From contig NC_067204.1 of NCBI RefSeq assembly GCF_026262505.1, positions 18,020,165 to 18,084,164 on the forward strand: a stretch of DNA of 64,000 nucleotides, read 5' to 3'. The notes below the pieces were generated by a model. The model saw only the letters and a list, made by a program, of their open reading frames with translations. It was not told the DNA's origin and searched no databases. How positions within the stretch are numbered: position 1 is the stretch's first letter; each line of letters starts with the position of its first letter. Below, in pieces: positions 31,142 through 41,543 of this stretch. Both the position numbers and the translations under genes were made by a program. Source of the DNA: Trichomonas vaginalis G3. Lineage: Eukaryota > Parabasalia > Trichomonadida > Trichomonadidae.

Positions 31142-32342
31142 TGAAAACATATATAATTTGTGAAAAGCTCCTGGAAGACCTCCGAATAAAAACTTCATTT
31201 ATGTGGGCTAGAAGGCACGAAGTGCCTGGAAGGACACCCCAAGAAAAAAAAACTTCATTATACCAATCATCCTCAGGGCTAGAAGGCACGAAGTGCCTGG
31301 AAGCCCCACTACCCTTTTTTTTTTTTTTTTTTTTGATATACAATGTGTGTGTAAAGAAAATACTTTATTTACTAGTTAAAAAATCATTTGGTATTGATCA
31401 AGTTTTTTTTTCTGGATAAGATATTATATGGATAATTGGATAGAAAATACAATTATATAATCTTGTACCTGGTTTAATTAAGCTAATTGTCATCAGAAAC
31501 TTGTAATTTTTATGAATTTCAGATTTTCTTTTCATTACTGCTTTTCTTAATAGGTCAAGTTCTTATTTACGTTATAAAGTATGATATTTACAAATATCAA
31601 GTTATCATGTTTTTTGAGAAATTATGAGAAACAAACAAAAATGAAAAAGATAGGAATAGCAATGAATAGTGATGTGGGTATAGAAAATGTAAGAGATATG
31701 AATGCAAAGCAATCAGTATTTAGGATATTGACCATAGATTTCGAAAAAAAAATGCTGCATATTGAGCGAAAACTATGATTATATTATAAGGCTGTCATTT
31801 AAAGCATAATGAAACTATTCCCTTTTCATTTTAATCGAATAAGATAGTAAAGATTTTTGAATTAGCTAGAAACTGATGAGATGTTTTCACAAATCAGATT
31901 TTTAATCTCTATAATGCATAATTCACTCAATATCTTCAATTTTGATATTGCGAGATATTTTTGCTATCGGTTTCGCAATTTTGACACAATAGCAAGAGGG
32001 TTCTATAAGCATTATTATCAACGTAGAATCTGAATATCATATCAGAAAATGTCGCAAATCTGACATTTACCCGACCAAATAGCAAAAATAATTGAATACT
32101 TTTCGCAAAAACTTTAAAAATCGATAAAAATATGAAATATAGATATTAAAGAGACTTTTTATATAATATTCATAAAGATTTTCCAAAAATATGATACCGC
32201 AAAATTAAAAAAGTGACGTCTTGAGTGGAGTCAAAGGTCGAAATTGCTAGCTAAATGTTTTTTTAGCGAAATTGCGTATTGTACGTTTTTTTCGCAAAAC
32301 GAAACCCTTAAACTACTTGTTTAAATTCCCGAAAATATCTAT
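31142..32342. other. Noncoding flank of the decayed Maverick segment
   Basis: Includes the 71-bp-spaced hairpin repeats (31205-31303) and a poly-T tract at about 31314-31334. AT-rich with no supported gene after that; a short lysine/methionine-rich frame at 31581-31778 has no other support. Confidence 0.5.
31205..31303. repeat. Direct repeat with internal hairpin, 71-bp spacing
   Basis: GGGCTAGAAGGCACGAAGTG followed by CCTGGAAG occurs at 31205 and 31276, each copy containing the hairpin GGCAC-GAA-GTGCC; AAAAACTTCATT precedes or follows each copy. A weaker third relative (CTCCTGGAAGACCTCC) lies near 31170. This may mark the outer end of the Maverick segment. Confidence 0.75.
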
Positions 32343-33359
32343 TCAGGATGATACAAAGAATAATATTTTCATTTTTAAAGTATCTTGTTTTAAAACTTTC
32401 TTTTGAATTTTTAAATATCGAAATTTAAAAGTGACTCGTTTTGGTGCTATGAAACAAAATTCTGTATAAAACTGTGGAATCCGATAAAAATCAGAATAAA
32501 TTTTATTTTCTCTAGTAAAAATTACAATTCCTGGTCCTGTTTTCGACTTTTTTTCAATACATGAATCAGCAATGGACATTGTATAACCCTGATTATTAAC
32601 TGAAAACATATATGCTGCAATGTTTTTTAAAAAAACGCAGTGATCTACATTCATATTGAAAGAACTACCAATAAGAACTTGGCTTTTGTCTTTTCCACAT
32701 TTATTTCCAATAATATTGCAATATGAAACAGTGTGTATAAAGGATGGCTGGGAAATATGAACTAAAAATGAAAGAGATGTACCTGAAGTTTGAGAGTTTT
32801 CTCTGAATGTTGAGAAACTACATTTACCCGATTTTCCTAAAAGGGTTACAACCAGTGATGAACATTGAATGCATTTGTTGAATGATATGTTGTTATTCTC
32901 AAAATTAAAATCACCATATGTACTTAGAAATGTGTAATCCCCTTTTTGATCACTTTCTCCGCATTTTGAAACTGAAATTTGAAAATTGTAGTTTTTGAAA
33001 GAAGAAGTTTGTCCAACTGCTTGATAAAATGAAACGCAAATGTATTGTGTTTTTGATTCAAAATAATAATTTCGCTGTTGAACTATTTCTCCTGCTTGTG
33101 GGCAATAATAGGATACTGATCCACCTTTTTCACTGGATTGACATCTCGAAAATACGTTAACTTCAAGTAATGTGCATATTTGGTTAGTTCTGGAGATATA
33201 AATTGCACCTTTTGGTTTACACTCTTCAAAATTGCAATCATAAACATAATAATTATTAGTTGTTGAAGAATCACTGAATGGATTTCCATCTTTAGTTCGA
33301 GTTACTTTTCCTTTGGTTCCAAAATAATCATTCCAGCCGAATTTTCTTGCATGATTCAA
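32343..33359 (-). pseudogene. Beta-helix surface-protein fragment (Pmp-like), no start codon
   Basis: A 338-codon open frame ending at TGA-side position 32343. It has repeated short beta-rich blocks with Cys and Gly (YDCNFEECKPKGAIY, FSRCQSSEKGGSVSYY, ISFNKCIQCSSLVV, HTVSYCNIIGNKCG, VDHCVFLKNIAAY), the pattern of right-handed parallel beta-helix/Pmp-like surface proteins, a large trichomonad family. The frame begins right after a TAA and the first codons contain no ATG (the start-like codon at 33359 is TTG); no signal peptide precedes the repeats and no membrane helix follows. It is therefore most likely a fragment that lost both ends. Confidence 0.6.
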
Positions 33360-33725
33360 AGATAATTAGATTTTATATGCATTATGTTTGCATTTGAGAG
33401 TTTATTGAGCTGAAAAACTTTTGGGATTGTTTGACTTCTTATGTCTTAGGTTCTGAGGGATAAAGGGAAATTTAAATAAATAAAAATCATAAAAATTTCT
33501 CCAAATTTTGAGACATGAATTTATTCATTTTCCATATATTATATGTATAAGAAAAAGAAATTAAAATAAAATATTCGATGTGATTTTTTGAGATGACCAT
33601 TCAAAAAATCATATCGGGTGTGTTAAATTTTACTCAACGTCTAACGGTTAAATTTTATGAGAAAAAGAAACAATTTTGCAAAATTATAATCTTTATATCT
33701 CTATTCTACATTATATCATATTAAA
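33360..33725. other. AT-rich spacer
   Basis: No gene or repeat recognised. Confidence 0.5.
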
Positions 33726-34967
33726 TTACTCCTCAGACTCGTTTCTTGACAGGGCCAAGTCGATTTGACCTAAAAGTTTGTCAATTTGTCCACTTTTAGA
33801 TATGTAAGTGTCCAAAGACTTCAAAGCATCATTAATAATTGTGCTTTGTCTAAGTTTTTGTGCAATTGGTGGCAAAACAGTCATAATTTCGCTAGACATT
33901 GCCGGTCTTTCGATAATTGCTTCGAGAACGTTAATAACATTACCAGATGAAGGTACTTCGAGTGGTGTTTCGAGTCCTTTAAGCATCTGAGCTCTCATAT
34001 CGAATAATTGGTCGTCGAAAGAAAGGACACATTTATGCCATTTGCCATTATTGTTCCTGGCCCAAAGCATACCCATGTCCCAGCATATGCCTGTAACGCC
34101 GTTTTCTTGAATCGAATATTCTCCTTCGTTGTCACCGATTCTGAGCAAACCAGCGTTGTTCAGGTGGGCGTAGAAGTGACGTCTTGATGGGCATTGCAAA
34201 AGAGCAACAGTATCTGTGGCCCATGGACGGAATGTAGATTGGAAATGTTTTCTGAACACGCGGGTTGTTGTCTTCGTGGTAATACCGAATTCTGTTTGAC
34301 GATTAACGTTAATTAAGTGGGTAATATAGAAATCACGATATTTGCTCTTATGCCATTCTTTTTCTCCTGATTTTTTAACATATATAAGTGTAGAATCGGC
34401 AACTGCCTTAAGCTGTGATGTAAATATGCAAAATCTAACTTGTTTCTGTATATCAGTGTATTCTTCGAGAATATTTCCTTTAAAATCTAATAAAATTGGC
34501 CTGTATTCACCAGAAATGATGGCGAGAATTTGGTGACGGAATATCGAAGCGCTGAAAAATTCTTTTGCATATTTGAAAACTGTTGGTTTTTTGAGTGTTT
34601 CAAGGGTAACTGTGATAGCATTGCCATCTGAAGTGAAAATTCTAATAACTCCTTTCTCATCTAAAGAAAAAGAAAGGACTTTATCGGTGATATCGATTGA
34701 TAATTTAAGAAGTTGGCTTTTTTCAGCTGTATCTAAGTATAAATTCTTTCCATCGAGATGGAGGAATGTGTTACTGCCGACTTTAGCGCTGATCTTCAAG
34801 ATTGTTGGCTGATATTTCTTTTGCTCAGTTTCTGGAGCAGGTTGTTCTTCAACTTCTGCTTCCTTCTGCTCTTGCTTCTCCTCTACTTGCTCCTCTTTCT
34901 TCTCTTCGACAGCTGGCTCTTCAGGAACTTCCTCTGAGCGGCGATGTCTACGACGCGGAGGGCACAT
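33726..34967 (-). CDS. Unknown conserved-looking protein, charged N terminus and beta-rich core
   Basis: 413 residues, ATG 34967, clean throughout. Residues 1-50 are low complexity (CPPRRRHRRSEEVPEEPA, then alternating K/E). Residues about 50-320 are beta-rich with repeated hydrophobic strands and aromatic residues (LHLDGKNLYLDT, VIRIFTSDGNAITV, HQILAIISGEYRPILLDFKG, GVTGICWDMGMLWARNNNGK), reminiscent of a beta-propeller, though no WD or Kelch signature is plain. Residues about 330-413 are helical. No signal peptide or membrane helix, so probably cytosolic. The style matches trichomonad-specific scaffold proteins; function not assigned. Confidence 0.75.
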   Translation of the reverse strand: MCPPRRRHRRSEEVPEEPAVEEKKEEQVEEKQEQKEAEVEEQPAPETEQKKYQPTILKISAKVGSNTFLHLDGKNLYLDTAEKSQLLKLSIDITDKVLSFSLDEKGVIRIFTSDGNAITVTLETLKKPTVFKYAKEFFSASIFRHQILAIISGEYRPILLDFKGNILEEYTDIQKQVRFCIFTSQLKAVADSTLIYVKKSGEKEWHKSKYRDFYITHLINVNRQTEFGITTKTTTRVFRKHFQSTFRPWATDTVALLQCPSRRHFYAHLNNAGLLRIGDNEGEYSIQENGVTGICWDMGMLWARNNNGKWHKCVLSFDDQLFDMRAQMLKGLETPLEVPSSGNVINVLEAIIERPAMSSEIMTVLPPIAQKLRQSTIINDALKSLDTYISKSGQIDKLLGQIDLALSRNESEE

Positions 34968-35446
34968 TTTTGTTCTGAATAATCGTGCTTTTGAAAGTTG
35001 AATATTAAATAGCTATAATTATGGTTATATTTTGCAATTTTATTAAAATTTTCACAATTAGCTGACTTTTTTTGTTAAAATTTTCTCATAATCCAATTAT
35101 TCGTCATTAATTCACATGTAACTAGGAATCATGTCTGGGAAATAACAATGAAGATCTCCAAAATCAAAAAAAAAATCTCAATAAAGAATACTCAAATGTA
35201 AATTCCCAATGATTAATACTTGCTAATGATTCAGACCAATATATTGAACAATTTCCAAAACGTGATGAATTCAATGTGATTCTGATAGAATTTGCTAGTT
35301 GACTTGAGTTTTAAACGCCAAAGTAAGTTGCAAATACTTATTATTCGATTATATTATGATTAAGAATAACTCAGAGAAGTGAAACTATATTAACTTACAT
35401 CTATTTTTTACATTCTAACAAAATAATTTAATAAAAAAATATTGCG
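34968..35446. other. AT-rich spacer
   Basis: Short region between two minus-strand genes; presumably holds the promoter of the 413-residue gene (TTCAACTTTCAAAAG lies shortly before its ATG). Nothing else seen. Confidence 0.5.
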
Positions 35447-37132
35447 CTAGTTCTGATCAGAGAACGCGCCATGCTCCATAAGAACTTTTCTTACATCTTG
35501 GTTCATCGCGAAATAAAGAGGTGTCTTTCCTCTTTTATCCTGTGCATTCACATCAGCCTTAGATGATTTCGCAATCATTTCTACTATCTCTAAATGAGCA
35601 TTTCTTGATGCATAATGCAAAGGAGTCCAACCATCAACATCTCGTGCATTTACATCTACGTCTCTTGATTCAACAAGCAATTCTTTTGCTATAGTTGGTT
35701 GATTGAATCTTGCAGCAGCATGAAGAGGTGTAGAACCTTCGTTATCGGCGATTTTCTCATTAACTTTTGATTGTTGAAGTAAAAGCAAAGCAACATCAGG
35801 AAAACCACCTTTAGTTGCCAAGAACAAAGCGGTGCAATTTTTGTTATTTACTGCATTCAAATCCGTCTTTTCGTTCTTTATCAAGCATTCAGCAATTGAT
35901 GTCAAACCTAAGCGTGCACAAACATGAATTGGAGCGTCCAATTCTTTATCAGGAATGTTTGGATCCAAATTCGAAATAGAAATGAGATATTGACAAATTT
36001 GAGGGGAATTCTGTTTGAGAGCAATTAAAAGAGCAGTGTTTCCATCAACATCTTGTCTGTTGACATCTACAACGTTGTATTTGCAGACATTCTTAACCAT
36101 TTCTAAGTCTTTTGAAAGAACACTTAAATGAAGAATTGTTTGCAACTTTTCATTCATTTCGTAGAGACTTGCTCCCTTTTGGACAAGTAGATTAAAGCAT
36201 TGTAAGCTTCCTGATGCGCATGCATACATTAATGGAGTATCCCCTGACTGAGTTTTGATGTCAACATTAAATGAAATTTTGTCACTTTTTTCTTCTGTTT
36301 TTTCTTGTGGTTCATCTTTCATATTGAGATCATCGAGGTCTAAGTTGTTTCCTACAGCGTAACAATCAAGGGTAAAGAAGTCCCATTGTTTATCTTCAAT
36401 CAGTTTCTTTTTACCTGCAACTCCGAAAATTAATTGAATTACATCTGTGTTATAAACTTGAGCTGCGAGGTGTAACAGTGTTTCTCCTGCTTCATTGATG
36501 GGATTTACATCAACATCATCTACACTGAGCAATGCCTTGATGATCTGTATGTTGCCTCTTTTCGTGGCCAGCATCACAGCCGTGTTTCCTTTGTTGTCTT
36601 TGTCGTTGATTAGCTGTGGTGCGTAAGAGATAATGATGTTGCAACACTCAGCGTTCCCACCTATCGCTGCACAGTGGAGTGGTGTCATGCCTTCATCGTT
36701 GAGACGAGATGAATCAACTTTTATTGTGCCAAGTAAAAATTCAACAATTTCGGGGTATCCGTACTGAGCTGCGTAATGAAGGGCAAAGTTGAAGTTCAAT
36801 TTCGTGGATAGTAGAGTAATTACTTCTGTGCTGCGTGATGCAACAGCAAACATCTGTAAAGTCATTTTATTCTTATCGAGAATACTGGTATCTGCATCGT
36901 TACTTATTAATTTTTGTAGACATTTTATCGCTTTGCAGTATGCACAAACTGAAATTAATGGTGGACAGTTCCATAATATCTGTTTACCTTCGTGGAATTT
37001 ATCTGAAAAAATATAATTTCTATAAGACTTTCCTGAAAGTTTATCTTCGATATATTGACAATTGTCCGCGAGTATTTGTTCATATAATTCTCGTTCATTT
37101 ACACTAACCCTAGCTGAAGAACTTTCGCTCAT
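35447..37132 (-). CDS. Ankyrin-repeat protein
   Basis: 561 residues from ATG 37132. Residues 1-75 form a helical N-terminal region (ELYEQILADNCQYIEDKLSG) typical of the large trichomonad ankyrin family. From about residue 76 to the end there are about 13 ankyrin repeats, with clear consensus blocks such as GMTPLHCAAIGGNAE, GNTAVMLATKRGNIQI, GETLLHLAAQ, GSTPLHAAARFNQP, GWTPLHYASRNAHLEI and GKTPLYFAMN. An acidic insertion (DLNMKDEPQEKTEEKSDK, about residues 273-290) interrupts the array. No catalytic domain or membrane helix, so a cytosolic protein-protein adaptor is likely; partners unknown. The gene is intact. Confidence 0.95.
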   Translation of the reverse strand: MSESSSARVSVNERELYEQILADNCQYIEDKLSGKSYRNYIFSDKFHEGKQILWNCPPLISVCAYCKAIKCLQKLISNDADTSILDKNKMTLQMFAVASRSTEVITLLSTKLNFNFALHYAAQYGYPEIVEFLLGTIKVDSSRLNDEGMTPLHCAAIGGNAECCNIIISYAPQLINDKDNKGNTAVMLATKRGNIQIIKALLSVDDVDVNPINEAGETLLHLAAQVYNTDVIQLIFGVAGKKKLIEDKQWDFFTLDCYAVGNNLDLDDLNMKDEPQEKTEEKSDKISFNVDIKTQSGDTPLMYACASGSLQCFNLLVQKGASLYEMNEKLQTILHLSVLSKDLEMVKNVCKYNVVDVNRQDVDGNTALLIALKQNSPQICQYLISISNLDPNIPDKELDAPIHVCARLGLTSIAECLIKNEKTDLNAVNNKNCTALFLATKGGFPDVALLLLQQSKVNEKIADNEGSTPLHAAARFNQPTIAKELLVESRDVDVNARDVDGWTPLHYASRNAHLEIVEMIAKSSKADVNAQDKRGKTPLYFAMNQDVRKVLMEHGAFSDQN

Positions 37133-40100
37133 CTAAAATCGTTGTCACTTTTTTGTTTTTATAACAAACTCTATTTCATTTGAAATTTTAATCATAAATT
37201 TAGTGTATGCGTGCGTTGGAGATTTTGATTCGCATATTATTTTTTCAAAAAAAAATATTTACACTAGCAAAAGCTATTTTCCGAGAGTTCTAGATTTGAT
37301 ATTAGTGAATTTCAAGGATCGGTGCCACATTTGTGATTAAAGGTCATGTCATCCTCATCAATAAAATCCCAAATCTAATGAATTAAAAGGTAACTAAACT
37401 CCTTTCGCCGATCCGATTTGCCCCATATTTAAAATATAGCTTGCATATGTAGAAGAAAAGCTAATTTTGAAGTACGCCCGAAATCCACCAACAGGATTTC
37501 GAGCTACTAAAAAGGTACTTTTAAATGTGATTTTTTTATAAAAAATTAAATTTATTTTAAGATCAAACTAAAAACTAATTTTATGGAAAATCTATATCGA
37601 CAAATTTATTACTTATTGGGTATATAGATTTTTTGATTATGGCGATTATGTCTGATATGCTTCCAATAAGCCAAAACAGTGTTTTGGGAGTGATTAAATA
37701 CAAAAAAATCTGGCGATGCTTTACGTGGCAAATGGTCGAATGGTGATTACCCTTTACTATTGGGTACCGGGGACGCTAGTTCGAAACTGATGCATTATAT
37801 TTTTTTTACAAAATGCGTTTATTAGGACAGGGTAAAGAAAGGTTGCCAATATAATATATTTAAATAAATACAACTAATCTAGCATAAAAAAACTATTGAA
37901 TATTTGAATTCAATAAAAATTTATATAAAATACATGTAAAGCATAAATTACTATATAAATCAAGCTGTATTTTGTTTTAAACACCGATTGTTTCATATAA
38001 TATATATTCAACTCAAGTTTCTAATTAAGGATTTCATATAAAATTTAGCATATGATCAGCAACAATTAAAATTAGTATTACAATTAATAAATTTAGTATA
38101 AAAACATATATATTTAGTATAGATTTTATAGCTGTAATAAAAGAACTATTATAAAAGAGTAATTTACTGAAATGCACCTTATATTTATAAACAAAACTTA
38201 TAACGTGTTAGTTACATATAGAGTTGAAATTCATAGATAGCATAGAGAAGTTGGGATCTTGGCTTAATGGTCATAATATAACCAAATTAATTCAAAATTT
38301 GAAATTTTAATATTACTGTAACTATAATATATGGATATGTTTTATGAGATCATAATAAATGACATGTTAATGTAAAATTTAGAATAAAAAATTATATTTT
38401 TTTTAAAAAAACATTGTTCATGAGTGTTAATTGGAGAAGTAGTAAATTAGTTCAGTTTGCAAGTGATGATGGTTAATCTAACTATAATTACAATCAATTT
38501 TTAAAATCTTTGATTTATTTTGGTGATAATTAAGAGTGCAGTTGTTCTATTTATAAACTATTTACTATAGACGGCACTGGTGATAATAAAAATCAAGCAA
38601 AAGCGCATCTGCTGTTGCTCGACTGCATAAAAATTGTAGTTAAAATTTGAATACTTTACATAACTCATTTGTAAGGTAAATTAATATTATTAATTTATAT
38701 TAAGAACAAATAAATATGAAATGTATTTTTTTCCAAAAAAAATTAAGAAAAATGCCATTTTTATCATTGTTGTTAATGCCCCCTAATTCTTGAATGATTT
38801 TCGGGAAAAATAAATACGAAAAGAGAAATCATAGCTGCCAGACAACCATTATATGAAATTCATTCAGTTTACAAAGTTTAATTTCTTTCCACAATAGTAC
38901 ATAATATAGTAGTATATTCGGAAATATGCATGCTCGATATCTCCAATTCACATCTCATGCATCTTATCGGAGATTAAGTAACTTTATCTTGAAACTAGAA
39001 AAGTAATTAGCAAGTAGAATATATAAAAAATATAATGTTGTTTTATATTGATAAAACCATAAGAATGGCTATTCTAGAATGAAATTTTAGTACCTATATT
39101 CAGTGAAAGGTTTATTTGTAGTTGAACTTTCAAATGAAAACTCAAGGATCCAAGAATTGAATTGCATTAACAAACCAATAATGAAATATGATATATACAT
39201 ATATATTTTACCCATAAAAATAGAATTAAATCGATATTTAACTCAAATTGTCAAAATATCAACAAAATAATTTAAAAATAGATATATATAAGAGAAATAT
39301 GTGATTTTGGTGTTTAAAAAAGAAAAATATTGCCCAAACAAGTGTTCTAGCTAAAAAGGAAAAATGCATTATTTCATATTTCAATATCAATGTTAAATAT
39401 TAAAATAATCTGCCATTATTCAGACAGTTAAAAAATAAATACACTATAAGTTTAAGCTTTAGCTGTAAAATAAACAGTAATATTAAATAAACATTATATT
39501 ATATAGTCGGAGCGATTCTATATATGTACTCTTATGCCAACTAGTTACAACCTAGTAAAATACATGGAAATATTGTAATATCCTAGCATTGCTATCGAGA
39601 AATCAAAAAATATAAGCAAAATCATCTATATTTAAAGATTTTTCAAGAGCTTTGTTTGGAAATTAGTTCATTGGAAGAAGTATATAGATATGAAAACCCA
39701 AAGTATTAAGTTCGATAATATATAGTTTTTTTTTTTTTAAAATTGAATGCATACAACATTGCTCCTCTGGAGTGAATTAATTAGTTCCAACTTTTTCAAG
39801 ATTCTACAGTGTAATATGCTCCTTGGAATGTCTCTTGCATGAATGTTTTTGTTTACCATCTAAAGAATTAAGATTTGAGATACAATAATCTTTGGAAAAG
39901 TAGAGGATACAACAATAAAGTATGTTCTTTCGATACATGATATCATTTTGTTACAAAAATATTCTTACTTACTCATGATTCAAAAAAAAAGGTTGCAGAC
40001 ATACTAAAATGTTATTTATGTGGCTTGTATTTACTAGCATATGTAATTTGGTGCTAACGTATACCATCAATTTCATTATAACACAGACATATATATTACT

Positions 40101-41543
40101 ATTAGAATTTTATTTTAATTCAATGATAAAATCAAACATTCCTTTTTGAAAATCGTTCTATCTTGTTATTATCTTTGAATGCTGCATCAAGAACTAACAA
40201 TTTACAATTTTTATTCAAATTATAATATAAAATTATAGCATATTGGTTTTCAAAGTATGTTTGCTAAAAGTAATTGCGCTTATCGTTTACCCCCGCATTA
40301 ACACATATAAATTTGTATTAAAAAATGATATCAAATCAAAAATATGGCTTCCTTGCTAAGAAAAGCGTCAAATTTATTATGTTTCTCCTTAGCCGAAAGT
40401 GTATAAATTGGCAGTTAGATTTATAGTATCCTAACTGTTTTTTGTAAAGTTCGTCATATCTTTAATGGTACTATTTCAGCGTGTACAATGAATACAAAAA
40501 TTCTAAGAGTGCCACATAAAATAGTACTTTAGACTTGAGTTAATGCTACCAAGCAAATGTTAAAAAGATGACTTTAGTGTTTTGATAATCAAAGATTAAA
40601 ATCATTATTGTCTAAATCAATAATCATAACGACAGAAGTTAATGTTTTTTCATCAGTGCTTTAAATCCACTTTTAAAAGTATACCTCAAAAATCAAAATA
40701 TCAAAAAAAAATCTAGTTTTTATGAATCTAAAGCTTTCTATAGTTCACATGCAAAAACCTTTAGTTTTATACTTTTTTATGGTTTTCATGAGACAAAAAG
40801 TTATGATTTAATAATTATTTTTAATTTTCCGCTGTTATCAACATAGATGACAACTTCATACACTTAGTTATCTAATATCTTGACTATTACACTCCTTAAC
40901 CCCCAACATTCAAACAAAAACCTTTACGGATGCCTAATATGAAATTTTCTTTTTTAAAAGACATTTCTATCAATAAATTATTTCTGGTAGTTAGACAAAG
41001 ACCATTTTCTAAGTTGTTCAGAACTGTTTTCGTGCAAATTATCTATGAATGGGCTTAACAAGTTTAATCTGAAAGTTATTTCCAAAACAGAAATGCATAT
41101 ACAATCAAAAGAATATATATTTATGCCAATAATTGATGCTGATGTGGTTTTGCAATTTTACAGTTATTCACATATCATTATGCATTAAATTTTCATATTT
41201 GCTTATTTTTCTATCTTTTATCTTATGTATGATGAATTTCATAACTATTGGATATGATTTCATCATTCATATTGCATATTTCCATTTTGAAATTTTAGGA
41301 ATCTTCAATTTTGGATGGATGTTTATAAAGTAGCTGTTGTAAATGGAATTTAAATTAGTAGTGACAACATTTGGTCATAACAAAATTGTATCTTGTCGAT
41401 TACAAAAAATTAATTTCAAAATAATTTCTACAAGTGAAGCAAAAAGATATTAAATATCATTACCAATTCTATTCTAGTATGAAATTATAGAAAATATTAA
41501 GTTTATTTTATTCAGATTGGTCTGACATTCTCTCAAAAAGTTA
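37133..41543. other. 4.4 kb gene-poor AT-rich DNA
   Basis: No protein gene supported; very AT-rich with many TATA runs. The only structured item is the tRNA-like segment near 37726-37798. A frame at 41133-41333 is hydrophobic and low complexity (AT-driven) and not called. Confidence 0.5.
37726..37798 (+). pseudogene. tRNA-like segment, degenerate
   Basis: TGGTCGAATGG (37733-37743) fits an A box and GTTCGAAAC (37779-37787) fits a B box, spaced 46 bp as in real tRNA genes. Between them ACCCTTTACTATTGGGT can form an anticodon-like stem-loop with loop TTACTAT. The acceptor ends do not pair and the T stem is poor, so it would not fold as a working tRNA. A decayed tRNA gene or tRNA-derived sequence is possible; chance is not excluded. 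Confidence 0.25.
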
